A stretch of 64,000 nucleotides of DNA from Thermoproteota archaeon. GTDB lineage: Archaea; Thermoproteota; Thermoprotei_A; EX4484-217-1. The translations under genes were made by a program, and so were the position numbers. The stretch spans positions 37,183-101,182 of the forward strand of contig JAPDJU010000006.1 of assembly GCA_029258915.1 (NCBI GenBank). Direction: 5' to 3'. Shown one piece after another: positions 17,257-25,718 of the stretch (its first letter is position 1; the number at the start of each line of letters is the position of its first letter). A model generated the notes under the pieces. The model was given only the letters and a program-made list of their open reading frames with translations. It had not been told where the DNA came from and searched no databases.

Positions 17257-17550
17257 CTATGCTTCGATAACCTCATAAGGATTATTTTCTAGCCTATTGA
17301 GAAGTTCATTTAGACCTCCACGGGATAATTTATGGTATTCTATTATAAGGGTATAAGCAATGTTTTCGAATACTATGTTTCTTAGTTTTTCAAGGTATAA
17401 TGGTCTTTCATCGTTCGTTAGAACATGGATTATAAACTTTCTAAATCCTAAGGCGGAATAACTGGATAGTTTGTCTAGCACCTTTTTGCTATCCAGATTT
17501 CCCTTCGACACTAACACTACATGGAATGCTCTATCCTCTAATATGCTCAT
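17257..17550 (-). CDS. Uncharacterised 97-residue protein
   Basis: I do not recognise this protein. It is a small alpha/beta sequence (FHVVLVSKGNLDSKKVLDKL, then GFRKFIIHVLTNDER and NIAYTLIIEYHKLSRGGLNE) with no cysteines, no signal peptide and no membrane segment. It lies 6 bases after the HTH gene, and its stop lies inside the Shine-Dalgarno region of the B12-radical SAM gene, so all three are almost certainly one operon. A partner or accessory protein of the radical SAM enzyme is a reasonable guess from context only. Confidence 0.6.
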   Translation of the reverse strand: MSILEDRAFHVVLVSKGNLDSKKVLDKLSSYSALGFRKFIIHVLTNDERPLYLEKLRNIVFENIAYTLIIEYHKLSRGGLNELLNRLENNPYEVIEA

Positions 17551-17556
17551 AAAGAT

Positions 17557-17934
17557 CTACCTTAGGACCTTAAGCATCTTCATAAGTTCTACTTCGAAAG
17601 GTTTAAGCTCAGTTACGAGAACATCCTTCCTAATTTCTTTAATAGTTTCTTGAATAATCTCCCTTAGCATAGACAAGTGTTCTTTAAGCAAATTGCTAAT
17701 TGCTTTCTTTTTAACTTTAACTAGGAGTTTTCTACGCTTCTCATACACTTTCTCTATTAATTTTCTGCTTTCGAGAAATTGAAGAATAGAAGATAAATGT
17801 CCTTTAGCATACCCTGTTTTCTCGGAAAGTTCTTTTAGGGATAATGGTCTTTCCTCGATAATTAAAATAGCCAATACGAGAGCTGCTGTTGCAGATAAGC
17901 CTGTTAGTTGGAGTAACTTGGCTAAACTTAGCAT
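17557..17934 (-). CDS. Winged-helix transcriptional regulator (MarR/TrmB-like)
   Basis: This 125-residue protein has a winged helix-turn-helix in the first 75 residues (LSLKELSEKTGYAKGHLSSILQFLESRKLIEKV), followed by a coiled helical tail (HLSMLREIIQETIKEIRKDVL) that probably dimerises. It heads the operon with the 97-residue protein and the B12-radical SAM protein and is the obvious candidate for controlling them. The ligand is unknown. Confidence 0.75.
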   Translation of the reverse strand: MLSLAKLLQLTGLSATAALVLAILIIEERPLSLKELSEKTGYAKGHLSSILQFLESRKLIEKVYEKRRKLLVKVKKKAISNLLKEHLSMLREIIQETIKEIRKDVLVTELKPFEVELMKMLKVLR

Positions 17935-18039
17935 TTCATTAACCTCTAATGTTTTGTCTGTTCGAAATGTTCAGAAAACAGAGTGTATTTCCTACAATTT
18001 AAATTTAACTAAAGAAAACAGAGTACCAAAGTATTTTCC

Positions 18040-19251
18040 CTACCTTCCTTTAGCAGCTACTATCGATATTACATCGTTGTCTTTTAGTATGTAGTTCTCT
18101 CCGAGTCTTCTCTTAGTACGTACATCTATAGCGTAAAGAAATGTTTTACCAAGATCGGTATGTATTTTATAAGCTAACTCTTTAGCTGTTGTGCCTTTTT
18201 TCACAAGGTAAACATCAGGGAGAATGTTTCCTTTATGATCTGTTAGCTTTATGGGGTCTTCTACAGGGTAAACAGTTATCATGTTAAGTTTTTTCAAGAC
18301 AGCCTTGTTTATTGCTTGCTGAACACCTGTTGAACCCCATTTCTTCAAAACTTTCTCTCTAATGTACTCCAATCCTTTTATTTCTCTAGTAGTAAGATAT
18401 GAATGGTCTAAGATTTTAAAATCAGGATCTCCTGGAATATACTTTATTACCCCTTTGTTTACTGCTCTTCTTAAAACAAGCTCTGCTAATGCTGATGTAG
18501 GAACAATTATTTGATCCTTAAGCTCTTTCCTCATTTCTTTTATGAAATCCTCTGCTATTGAAAGATCTGCCTTATTAGCTACGGTTATTGTTGGTTTAGC
18601 TATTTTTCTAAGATTTTTAACAAATAAAAGTAATTCCTCACTCTTCCAGGATGAAGGTTTTGATGACTCTAATTTTGATTTTCTTAAAGCTTCAATAACA
18701 TGAATTTTCGTTATGGAAAGACCTGAAAGCCTCTCAGCAAGTATTTCTTCAAATTTTCCTTCAGATTCTGCTTTGTGAACAAGTTTTCTCCAGTCCTTTT
18801 GTAGTATTTGGAAAAGCCACATATCTACCTCATTCTGTATTTGAATAACTTCTTCTATGGGATTATATGTTCCCGGAGGTACAGGTCTCCCTTCGGCATC
18901 CGTTGAACCTGATGCATCAACTATGTGTAGTAGTACATCTGCTTTACGTAAATTATCTAGAAACTTGTTACCTAAACCTCTGCCTTTATGTGCTCCAGGT
19001 ATTAGCCCTGCTACATCCATTAAAGTTACTGGTATGAACCTTATTCCCTCTATGCATATTGAGTTTTGAGGATCATCTTTAACACCGAATTCTTTACAAA
19101 CACATTGCTTCCTAACATAACCTACTCCAATATTCGGCTTAATTGTGGTGAATGGATGGTTAGCTATACTTACCGAGACCATAGTGGCAGCAGTAAAGAA
19201 CGTTGATTTGCCTACATTCGTCTTTCCAATAACTCCAATTAACAAGGGCAT
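18040..19251 (-). CDS. ychF: YchF/Obg-family GTP-binding protein (archaeal type) with TGS domain
   Basis: This 403-residue protein is the archaeal YchF/Ola1-like P-loop NTPase. The P-loop is GKTNVGKST, switch II DVAGLIPGAHKGRGLG, and NKADLS is the base-specificity motif. The C-terminal TGS domain is complete (LPDVYLVKKGTTAKELAYKIH...). A Cys-rich piece near residue 50 (KQCVCKEFGVKDD) is typical of the archaeal form. The family associates with ribosomes. It is transcribed divergently from rpl15e. Confidence 0.93.
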   Translation of the reverse strand: MPLLIGVIGKTNVGKSTFFTAATMVSVSIANHPFTTIKPNIGVGYVRKQCVCKEFGVKDDPQNSICIEGIRFIPVTLMDVAGLIPGAHKGRGLGNKFLDNLRKADVLLHIVDASGSTDAEGRPVPPGTYNPIEEVIQIQNEVDMWLFQILQKDWRKLVHKAESEGKFEEILAERLSGLSITKIHVIEALRKSKLESSKPSSWKSEELLLFVKNLRKIAKPTITVANKADLSIAEDFIKEMRKELKDQIIVPTSALAELVLRRAVNKGVIKYIPGDPDFKILDHSYLTTREIKGLEYIREKVLKKWGSTGVQQAINKAVLKKLNMITVYPVEDPIKLTDHKGNILPDVYLVKKGTTAKELAYKIHTDLGKTFLYAIDVRTKRRLGENYILKDNDVISIVAAKGR

Positions 19252-19259
19252 TTATGACC

Positions 19260-19419
19260 AACTCTATTGAATACACGTAGGTTATATTATGTGGTTCATA
19301 AAAACTTATAAACTTTATACCTTTAATATGTGGTGGAAATAGCTTCTCTAAAAGAAACATATAAATTTATAAACTTCCATCAGCATTCTCAAAACACGAA
19401 TTAATATTGGTGAATAGTC
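19260..19419. promoter_or_regulatory. Divergent promoters of ychF and rpl15e
   Basis: Two TATA boxes can be seen. On the + strand AATTTATAAA (19364-19373) lies about 47 bases before the L15e start, followed by a GGTGAAT site. On the - strand TTTATAAG (19313-19305 read backwards) lies about 55 bases before the YchF start. They are about 55 bases apart and appear independent. Confidence 0.5.
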
Positions 19420-20049
19420 ATGTACAAGTACCTTAAGGAGCTATGGAAGAAGTCGGCAGAGGAGCTTAAAAAGCTAATGAAGAAAAGATTGATTAAGTGG
19501 CGTAGAGGACCTTCCGTGGTTAGAATAGATAAGCCAACAAGGTTAGATAGAGCAAGGGCTTTAGGTTATAAAGCTAAGCAAGGTTTCGTAGTTGTACGTG
19601 TTAGAGTAAGGAAGGGTGGACGTAGGAAACCAAGACCAAGAGCAGGTAGGAGACCTAAAAGAATGGGCGTTTACGGTTTCGCACCAGCAAAAAGTCTTAG
19701 ATTAATAGCCGAAGAAAGAGCAGCTAAAAAATACCCTAACCTGGAGGTTCTTAGCAGCTACTATATTGCTGAAGATGGTAAGTATAAATGGTATGAAGTA
19801 ATACTTGTAGATCCTAACCATCCAGCCATAAAGAATGATCCTGAAATTAACTGGATATGTCAACCATCTCAAAGAGGTAGAGTTTTCCGTGGAAAAACAG
19901 CTGCTGGCAGGAAAATGAGAGGACTGCTTAAAAGCCGAGGACTTAAAGAAACACATAAACATAAGTGGAAGAAGAAGCAGAAAGAAAGAAAACTTAAGAA
20001 GAGACATGAAGCTTCAAGAGGAGCTAGAGTTATTAAACCTGTAGAATAG
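19420..20049 (+). CDS. rpl15e: 50S ribosomal protein L15e
   Basis: This 209-residue basic protein is L15e of the large subunit ([51 protein letters not shown] and the GLKSRG-like segment near the end). The C-terminal Lys/Arg-rich extension is normal for archaea. It opens the superoperon of RNase P, exosome and proteasome genes. Confidence 0.96.
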   Translation: MYKYLKELWKKSAEELKKLMKKRLIKWRRGPSVVRIDKPTRLDRARALGYKAKQGFVVVRVRVRKGGRRKPRPRAGRRPKRMGVYGFAPAKSLRLIAEERAAKKYPNLEVLSSYYIAEDGKYKWYEVILVDPNHPAIKNDPEINWICQPSQRGRVFRGKTAAGRKMRGLLKSRGLKETHKHKWKKKQKERKLKKRHEASRGARVIKPVE

Positions 20050-20151
20050 TCCTTCTAGATTCTAACACCTGTACTCTATGTTTCCTGCAATTATCCGGTC
20101 ACCTTTTAACCTTTAAGCTACAATTTTTACTCTTAGAAGAGGAGAGTATTT

Positions 20152-20595
20152 GTGCCTGTGAAGGTTAAAAGTTTAGAGCTTATAGCTAACTGCCATGCTA
20201 CAGAAGATGTTTCTAAAGTAAAACAGGCTATGCTAAATCTTATACCTGAAAAACTGAGAAGCAAGGTTGAATTTACTCAAAGTGTACTTCGTGGACACTA
20301 TGGTAACCCTATTACTAGAATTGTGCTTTACATGAAGAATAAAGATGCTGAAGAAACATTAAAACATATAGCTAGTAAAATGAGCGACATAGATAAGAGA
20401 ATACTGAAAACATCGCTTGACTTAAGAACAGAAGCTTCGAAACTCTATCTTAGATTTTCAAAACAAGAAGCTTATCTTGGAAACATGGTTTTAGAGGACA
20501 GCGATGACATAGTAAGAGCCATAGTAACATTTAAAGGTATAAGAGGTAAAAGTAAATCAATTGAAGAATACTTAGAAAATATTGGAATGATATAA
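20152..20595 (+). CDS. COG1325 RNA-binding protein (exosome-associated, DUF54)
   Basis: This 147-residue protein belongs to archaeal COG1325, predicted RNA-binding proteins encoded in the exosome superoperon. It is recognised by the opening VKSLELIANCHATEDVSKVKQAML, the segment SVLRGHYGNPITRIVLYM and LYLRFSKQEAYLG. Its biochemical role is unknown, but its fixed place beside Rpp30 suggests RNA processing. The start GTG 20152 or the next codons follows AGAGGAGAG. Confidence 0.85.
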   Translation: MPVKVKSLELIANCHATEDVSKVKQAMLNLIPEKLRSKVEFTQSVLRGHYGNPITRIVLYMKNKDAEETLKHIASKMSDIDKRILKTSLDLRTEASKLYLRFSKQEAYLGNMVLEDSDDIVRAIVTFKGIRGKSKSIEEYLENIGMI

Positions 20596-20596
20596 T

Positions 20597-21322
20597 ATGA
20601 AACTACAAGGACCTGCCGATTTCTGCATATATTTCAAGAATGTTGAAGAAACGCTTAAAACCATAAACCATGCATTTAAGATAGGGTTTAACACCATCGT
20701 TATTTCCTTAACGTTTAAAGAAGAAGATGATTTAAAAAATCTGATCAGTAAAGTTCATGAAGCCAAAAGTATCATAAAAAAATATAACTTAGAAAACGTA
20801 TTTCTACGAGCACATCTTATAGGCTCAAGTATTTCATGGTTTAAAAACTGTTTAAGAAAAATTAGATACAGTTTTCATGTAGTCTCAGCTAAACCTCTAA
20901 CTGTAGATTCTCTTAGATTTACTGGTAGAGATAGGAGAATAGATGTCATAGTTTATGAAAATAAGAACTTAAGCAGGTTTTTCGGTAAATCCCAAATGAG
21001 GCTCATGAAAAACACTGAGAAAGCTTTAGAAATACAGTTCAACAGTTTATGGAGCTCAAGTAACTATAAAGGATTAATCTTTAACTTACGTAAAACGTTA
21101 AGCTTAGCAGTAAGAAGTAATATACCTATAATTGTTTCTTCAGGAGCATCATCACTTAGCAACATTAAGACACCATATCAGTTAATGTCTTTGCTGACTG
21201 TTTTAGGAGTATCTTATCCTTACGCTAAACTAACAGTATCTACTATTCCACTTAGTGTTATTAAAAGGAATATTCATAGGTTATCGAAGAAACATGTAGA
21301 AACAGGTGTTGACATAGTGTAG
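20597..21322 (+). CDS. rnp3: RNase P protein component Rpp30
   Basis: This 241-residue TIM-barrel-like protein is Rpp30, one of the archaeal RNase P protein subunits, which with Pop5 supports 5' maturation of tRNA. It shows the family pattern of strands and the segment RRIDVIVYENKN, then NIPIIVSSGASSLSNIKTPYQLMSLLTVLG, which matches the conserved C-terminal SSGA... motif. It starts 1 base after the COG1325 stop. Confidence 0.9.
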   Translation: MKLQGPADFCIYFKNVEETLKTINHAFKIGFNTIVISLTFKEEDDLKNLISKVHEAKSIIKKYNLENVFLRAHLIGSSISWFKNCLRKIRYSFHVVSAKPLTVDSLRFTGRDRRIDVIVYENKNLSRFFGKSQMRLMKNTEKALEIQFNSLWSSSNYKGLIFNLRKTLSLAVRSNIPIIVSSGASSLSNIKTPYQLMSLLTVLGVSYPYAKLTVSTIPLSVIKRNIHRLSKKHVETGVDIV

Positions 21323-21338
21323 GCTTAAGGTGAACCTA

Positions 21339-21905
21339 ATGAACGTTTTAAGCTTATTTATAGCATTGTTGATTGTAGAGTTAACATTTATAATGGCTAC
21401 TACTTCGCTCTTCATATTTAACGCTATAGAATTACCTGTTTTCGCAACCTTAACAATCCTAGGTCTTATAGTGGTTATTCTTACATTTACCCTGTTTAAA
21501 CTATTTAAAATGATCATTTTGACAAATAAAATTTTATTAAGAGTTAAAGGTGAGAAAGTAAAGCTTAAAGAGGCTTTAAGAAAACCTAGGAAAAGATATA
21601 TAGTATTTCAAGTGGTTTCCGAGAAACCGTTAAGCAGGGACGAAGTTAAATCCATCATAGACGAATTAATTAAGGAAACATTTGGGCTTATAGGTTCTGG
21701 AAACATAAATGCTAAGCTAATAAGCTATGATGAAAACAATATGAAAGGTATTTTAAGATGCGTACATTCATATAGGGACGCAGTACTTTTTGCTTTGGCC
21801 ATGGCTTCGGTTAAAACAAAGGATAAGGTAAATATAATTCCCCTCAAAACTACAGGCACATTACGTAAAGCGAGGGAAATAGTTAAAACGCTGAGTATAG
21901 ATTAG
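21339..21905 (+). CDS. rnp2: RNase P protein component Pop5 with N-terminal membrane hairpin
   Basis: The C-terminal part (about 80-188) is a clear Pop5/Rpp14 domain (RKRYIVFQVVSEKPLSRDEVKSI, IGSGNINAKLI, ILRCVHSYRDAVLFALAMAS). Before it lie two strongly hydrophobic helices (about residues 2-27 and 33-56) with a basic stretch after the second. Usual archaeal Pop5 lacks this. The ATG at 21339 is preceded 5 bases away by AAGGTGA (21327-21333), so the extended form looks like the real product. An internal ATG at 21510 has no such site. The protein may tether RNase P to the membrane (inference). Confidence 0.88.
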   Translation: MNVLSLFIALLIVELTFIMATTSLFIFNAIELPVFATLTILGLIVVILTFTLFKLFKMIILTNKILLRVKGEKVKLKEALRKPRKRYIVFQVVSEKPLSRDEVKSIIDELIKETFGLIGSGNINAKLISYDENNMKGILRCVHSYRDAVLFALAMASVKTKDKVNIIPLKTTGTLRKAREIVKTLSID

Positions 21906-21911
21906 TAAGCA

Positions 21912-21967
21912 GGGATGATGAAGCCGCTCCATGTCGGATAAGTGAAGAACTCGCGACGATCTGAACC
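21912..21967 (+). ncRNA. Candidate C/D-box sRNA (2'-O-methylation guide)
   Basis: The order of elements fits an archaeal C/D sRNA: box C ATGATGA (21915-21921), a D'-like CGGA (21935-21938), box C' GTGAAGA (21942-21948) and box D CTGA (21961-21964), with GG/CC flanks forming a short closing stem. The D guide (about 21949-21960, ACTCGCGACGAT) is complementary, with one G-U pair, to the conserved 23S rRNA word CGUCGUGAG near the peptidyl transferase region. It lies between pop5 and the thioredoxin-like gene. Confidence 0.65.
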
Positions 21968-22084
21968 TTTTTACATGTTTAGGACTGCACTTCGATTATT
22001 TTTAATTATCAACCCAAGTTTTTATATGTCTGCGAAAGGTATTTTTCTTAAGAGAAATTGTTTTGAAACGTTGAGTGTGTTATT

Positions 22085-22534
22085 ATGCATAACATGGTTG
22101 ATGAAGAGGTAAAAGCATTACTTAATAGGTTAGCTTTAAGAATAGTTCAGGAGAAACAGAGGGAAATGAAATGTTGTAAATCTCATGTTGAAATTGGCTA
22201 TAAAATAGCTGACAGAAAGGAGCTTACGAGAGTTTTCGAAATATGTAGAGCTGTCTTCATAAACTTTTACTCCCCCATATGTCCTCATTGTGAAATGTTT
22301 AAACATGTATTTTACAGTATTGCTAAGAAATATCATAGTAAAGCAGCTTTTGTAAGAATAAACGTTTTCGATGTTCCAGAAAGCGTTCGCGAATATAGCG
22401 TGTTAGGTGTTCCGACAACTATTGTTATAGTTGATGGTAACGAGTACGATAGAATAGTAGGCTATGTTCCGAAGAACGTTTTTGAACGAATTGTATTAAT
22501 GACGCTTGATAAGATAGGTTGTTTAGACAAATAG
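22085..22534 (+). CDS. Thioredoxin-fold protein with CPHC active site
   Basis: This 149-residue protein has a helical N-terminal 45 residues with a Cys pair (C30, C31), then a thioredoxin fold with the redox motif CPHC (C66-C69) in FINFYSPICPHCEMFKHVF and the cis-proline loop VLGVPTTIVIVDG. It is probably a cytoplasmic disulfide oxidoreductase. It is not part of the usual exosome superoperon, so it looks inserted between pop5 and the proteasome gene. The start may be 22085 or the second ATG at 22094. Confidence 0.85.
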   Translation: MHNMVDEEVKALLNRLALRIVQEKQREMKCCKSHVEIGYKIADRKELTRVFEICRAVFINFYSPICPHCEMFKHVFYSIAKKYHSKAAFVRINVFDVPESVREYSVLGVPTTIVIVDGNEYDRIVGYVPKNVFERIVLMTLDKIGCLDK

Positions 22535-22763
22535 TATTTAGTTTTATCGACAATAAGTTTAAACTTCATTATTTAAATATTAATTGTATGGATGATGAAT
22601 TCCCCGGTTAAGTAATGAAATAATAAATGATTAAGGGACTATCAGCTGGCATTAACGTTTACTTACCCTAAAGTTTAACGCTAACACACCGAGGTAAGGT
22701 ATATTTAGACCCCTATAGACTTTAGATGTAGAGCCTAAGAGTAAGTATGAGGAGCGCAGAAAA
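22535..22763. other. Long leader/intergenic region before psmA
   Basis: This 229-base gap breaks the tightly packed superoperon. It holds an AT-rich TATA-like zone (about 22570-22585), one box-C-like word (ATGATGA, 22592-22598) without a matching CTGA box D, and a 13-codon frame. The part 22690-22763 is richer in G and C than the rest of the gap. I find no tRNA and no convincing coding remnant. Confidence 0.4.
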
Positions 22764-23486
22764 ATGTTCCCTCCAACAACAATGGGTTACGATAGAGCAA
22801 TAACCGTATTCTCCCCTGACGGTAAGCTATACCAGGTTGAATACGCTTTTGAAGCTGTTAGAAGAGGCTGGACAACTTTAGGTATTAGATCTAAGCATGG
22901 CATTGTTTTAGCTGCAATTAAGAAAAAAGTCTTACCTTTAATGGACTTTTCAGGCATCGAAAAAGTTTTCAAAGTAGATGACCATATTGGAATGACCTTT
23001 GCGGGATTTGCTTCAGATGGTAGAATTTTAGTTGACTATGCTAGGCTTAGAGCTATTCAGCATAAACTGCTTTACGATGAAAAAATAAGTGTTGAGTTCT
23101 TAACTAGGAGAATATGTGATGTCAAGCAAAGCTATACTCAACATGCTGGCGTTAGGCCTTTTGGAGTAGCTTTAATCATAGGCGGTGTTGACGATATAGG
23201 GCCTAGGCTGTTCATGACTGAGCCTAGTGGCCAATATATGAGCTACTTTGCTGTTGCCATTGGAGCAGAAGGTCAAGCAGCTAACGAGTACCTTGAAAAA
23301 CACTATAAGGAAGTCTTAGCACTAGATGAGCTTATTGTGTTAGCTATTAAAACACTTATGGAAGCTTCAAAAGAAGAACTAGGTCCCGAATTCATAGAGA
23401 TAGGCTATGTTGATGCGGAAAAACGTGTTTTTAAGAAACTGTCTATAAAAGAAGTTTCGGAATTTATATCTAAAGTTAAAGGCTAA
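22764..23486 (+). CDS. psmA: Proteasome subunit alpha
   Basis: This 240-residue protein is the alpha subunit of the 20S proteasome, forming the outer gate rings. The N-terminal H0/signature region is plain (TTMGYDRAITVFSPDGKLYQVEYAFEAVRRG) and the central RPFGVALIIGGVDD, TEPSGQYMSYFAVAIGAEGQ follow. The N-terminal catalytic Thr of beta subunits is absent, as it should be. It precedes SBDS, the standard archaeal order. Confidence 0.97.
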   Translation: MFPPTTMGYDRAITVFSPDGKLYQVEYAFEAVRRGWTTLGIRSKHGIVLAAIKKKVLPLMDFSGIEKVFKVDDHIGMTFAGFASDGRILVDYARLRAIQHKLLYDEKISVEFLTRRICDVKQSYTQHAGVRPFGVALIIGGVDDIGPRLFMTEPSGQYMSYFAVAIGAEGQAANEYLEKHYKEVLALDELIVLAIKTLMEASKEELGPEFIEIGYVDAEKRVFKKLSIKEVSEFISKVKG

Positions 23487-23542
23487 ATTTAAACGTAAAA
23501 CTTGGATAGCATCCTAGAGTAAATATAATACTGAGTAGTAGG

Positions 23543-24259
23543 TTGAGAGATTTGGGTACGAGAAAAACAGAGTATGTTATTGCAAGATATGAATCCCATG
23601 GCCATAGGTTTGAGATTCTAGTGAAACCTAAGCTTGCTTTTGAATTCAAAAGTGGTGGTAAAGTAGATATTAGAGAAATTCTCATAGGAGATTTCATATA
23701 TAAGGATGCTAGGAAAGGGCTGAAGGCTTCAGAAGAAGCTGTTAAAAAGATCTTTGGAACAACGGATATCTATAAAGTTGCCGAAGAGATTTTGAGAAAG
23801 GGAGAACTTCAACTCACGACTGAGCAGAGAAGACAGCTTATTGAAGCTAAAAAGAGGAAAATAATAGACTTTATAGCTAGAAACTGTATAGACCCTAGAA
23901 CCAAATTACCTCACCCGCCAAGGCGAATAGAGTTAGCATTAGAACAGGTAAGAGTAGGTTTAGATCCTTTCAAGGATACAGAATCTCAAGCTCTTGAAAT
24001 AATTAAGAAACTTAGCAGGGTTCTCCCAATAAAAATAGCTAAGTCAACAGTTAGAGTTAAAGTTCCACCACCATACTCTTCTAGAGCTTATGGTGTTTTA
24101 GCTGGTTTAGGTGAAGTCAAGAGGGTCACATGGTTAAGCGATGGTAGCCTGTTTATGGAACTAGAAATACCTGCTGGAATGCAGCAAACACTTATAGATA
24201 GAGTAAACTCTATATCTAAAGGTACAGCTATCGTCAAAATAGTTGAAACTAAGTGGTGA
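23543..24259 (+). CDS. sdo1: Ribosome maturation protein SBDS homologue
   Basis: This 238-residue protein is the archaeal SBDS/Sdo1 homologue, which acts with an EF-2-like GTPase in large-subunit maturation in eukaryotes. Clear marks are VIARYESHGHRFEILVKPKLAFEFK, DARKGLKASEEAVKKIFGT, the helical FIARNCIDPRTKLPHPPRRIE and the final ferredoxin-like domain. TTG 23543 is given as start; a TTG at 23552 is equally possible. Confidence 0.94.
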   Translation: MRDLGTRKTEYVIARYESHGHRFEILVKPKLAFEFKSGGKVDIREILIGDFIYKDARKGLKASEEAVKKIFGTTDIYKVAEEILRKGELQLTTEQRRQLIEAKKRKIIDFIARNCIDPRTKLPHPPRRIELALEQVRVGLDPFKDTESQALEIIKKLSRVLPIKIAKSTVRVKVPPPYSSRAYGVLAGLGEVKRVTWLSDGSLFMELEIPAGMQQTLIDRVNSISKGTAIVKIVETKW

Positions 24260-24265
24260 AAAATA

Positions 24266-24982
24266 ATGCCTATACTTGTTCAACATCGTCAAATAGTGTT
24301 ACCGGGACAACTATTAGCTGAAGGTAAAGACGTTGAGGTGAAAGCTCAGCACACAATATATAGAATAGGGGATAAATATTATTCATCAGTTATAGGTTTA
24401 ACTGATGTTCAGAATGGAAAAAGATTATCGGTTATAGCTCTTGAAGGATTCTACTTTCCCAAAGTAGACGATATAGTCATAGGCATGATTATAGATACAG
24501 GGTTGACTTCGTGGACTGTAGATATTAGGTCACCATATTTAGCGATATTGCATGCAAGCGATGTTCTAAGTAAGCCATTTAATCCACTTAAAGATAATTT
24601 AAGAAAACATTTAGACATAGGAGATCTGGTTTTAGCTAAGATTATTCAGTTTGACCGTACAAGAAGCCCTGTATTAACAGTTAAGGGTAAAGGCTTAGGT
24701 AAAATAACTAAAGGTGTGATTGTTGAAATTATACCTTCAAGAGTGCCAAGGGTTATAGGTAGGAAAGGTTCTATGATAAATATGGTTAAAGAGGAAACTA
24801 AATGTCAAATAACCATAGGTTTGAATGGTAGAATTTGGATTATAGGTCCAACACTTACACATGAAGAAGTAGCTATATTAGCTATTAAGAAAATCGAGCG
24901 TGAAACGCATATTTCCGGTTTAACCGACCGTGTAAAAGCCTTTATTCGAGAAGAATTAAAGAAAAGAGGTCTTGCGAAATGA
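24266..24982 (+). CDS. rrp4: Exosome subunit Rrp4
   Basis: This 238-residue protein is the cap subunit Rrp4 of the archaeal exosome, which binds RNA above the Rrp41/Rrp42 ring. It has an N-terminal domain ([13 protein letters not shown]), an S1 domain ([21 protein letters not shown]) and a KH domain ([25 protein letters not shown]). The stop overlaps the Rrp41 start as ATGA, so translation is coupled. Confidence 0.96.
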   Translation: MPILVQHRQIVLPGQLLAEGKDVEVKAQHTIYRIGDKYYSSVIGLTDVQNGKRLSVIALEGFYFPKVDDIVIGMIIDTGLTSWTVDIRSPYLAILHASDVLSKPFNPLKDNLRKHLDIGDLVLAKIIQFDRTRSPVLTVKGKGLGKITKGVIVEIIPSRVPRVIGRKGSMINMVKEETKCQITIGLNGRIWIIGPTLTHEEVAILAIKKIERETHISGLTDRVKAFIREELKKRGLAK

Positions 24983-25713
24983 GGTATGAGAAAATAAAGC
25001 TAGTTGATGAAAACGGTTTAAGAATAGATGGAAGAAAGCCTGATCAACTAAGACCTGTGAAAATGGAGGTTAGTGTTTTAAAAAACGCTGATGGTTCAGC
25101 ATATGTTGAACAAGGAAATACCAGAGTTTTAGCCGCAGTTTACGGTCCAAGAGAAGTACATCCTAAACATTTAACATTACCTGACAGAGCTATTTTAAGA
25201 ACAAGATACCATATGGTACCATACTCTACTGATGAAAGAAAATCCCCAGCACCAACTAGGAGAGAAATAGAACTCTCAAAAGTTATTAGGGAAGCATTAG
25301 AGTCTGTTATTTTTGTAGAACTTTACCCTAGAACAACAATAGATGTTTTCATAGAAGTAATACAGGCAGATGCTGGAACAAGAACAGCAGGACTTATGGC
25401 TGCATCATTAGCATTAGCTGATGCTGGAATACCTATGAAGGATCTCATAGCTGCAGTTGCCATAGGCAAGGTTGATGGAACACTTGTTCTAGACATAAAC
25501 CAGGTAGAGGACGAATATGGAGAAGCGGACATGCCAATAGCTATGATGCCTAGTTTGGGTGAAATAGTTCTATTACAGCTTAACGGAGTATTATCGGAGG
25601 AAGAATTCTATGAAGCATTAAAACTAGCGCAGAAAGGTATAGCGCAGCTTTACGAGTTTGAAAAACAGGCTTTAATGAAAAAGTATGTTGAAGTAAAGGT
25701 TGAAGAGGTGTAA
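24979..25713 (+). CDS. rrp41: Exosome subunit Rrp41 (phosphorolytic 3'-5' RNase)
   Basis: This 244-residue RNase PH-fold protein is the catalytic subunit of the exosome, degrading RNA with phosphate and adding tails in reverse. Seen are [60 protein letters not shown] and the acidic catalytic loop [15 protein letters not shown]. Its length and motifs are standard. Confidence 0.97.
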   Translation: MRYEKIKLVDENGLRIDGRKPDQLRPVKMEVSVLKNADGSAYVEQGNTRVLAAVYGPREVHPKHLTLPDRAILRTRYHMVPYSTDERKSPAPTRREIELSKVIREALESVIFVELYPRTTIDVFIEVIQADAGTRTAGLMAASLALADAGIPMKDLIAAVAIGKVDGTLVLDINQVEDEYGEADMPIAMMPSLGEIVLLQLNGVLSEEEFYEALKLAQKGIAQLYEFEKQALMKKYVEVKVEEV

Positions 25714-25718
25714 ATGTT

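Noticed and set aside
22592-22650. Box-C-like ATGATGA before psmA as a third C/D sRNA
   Set aside because: No CTGA box D or credible C'/D' pair follows at the right spacing, and the guide-length segments match no rRNA word I know.
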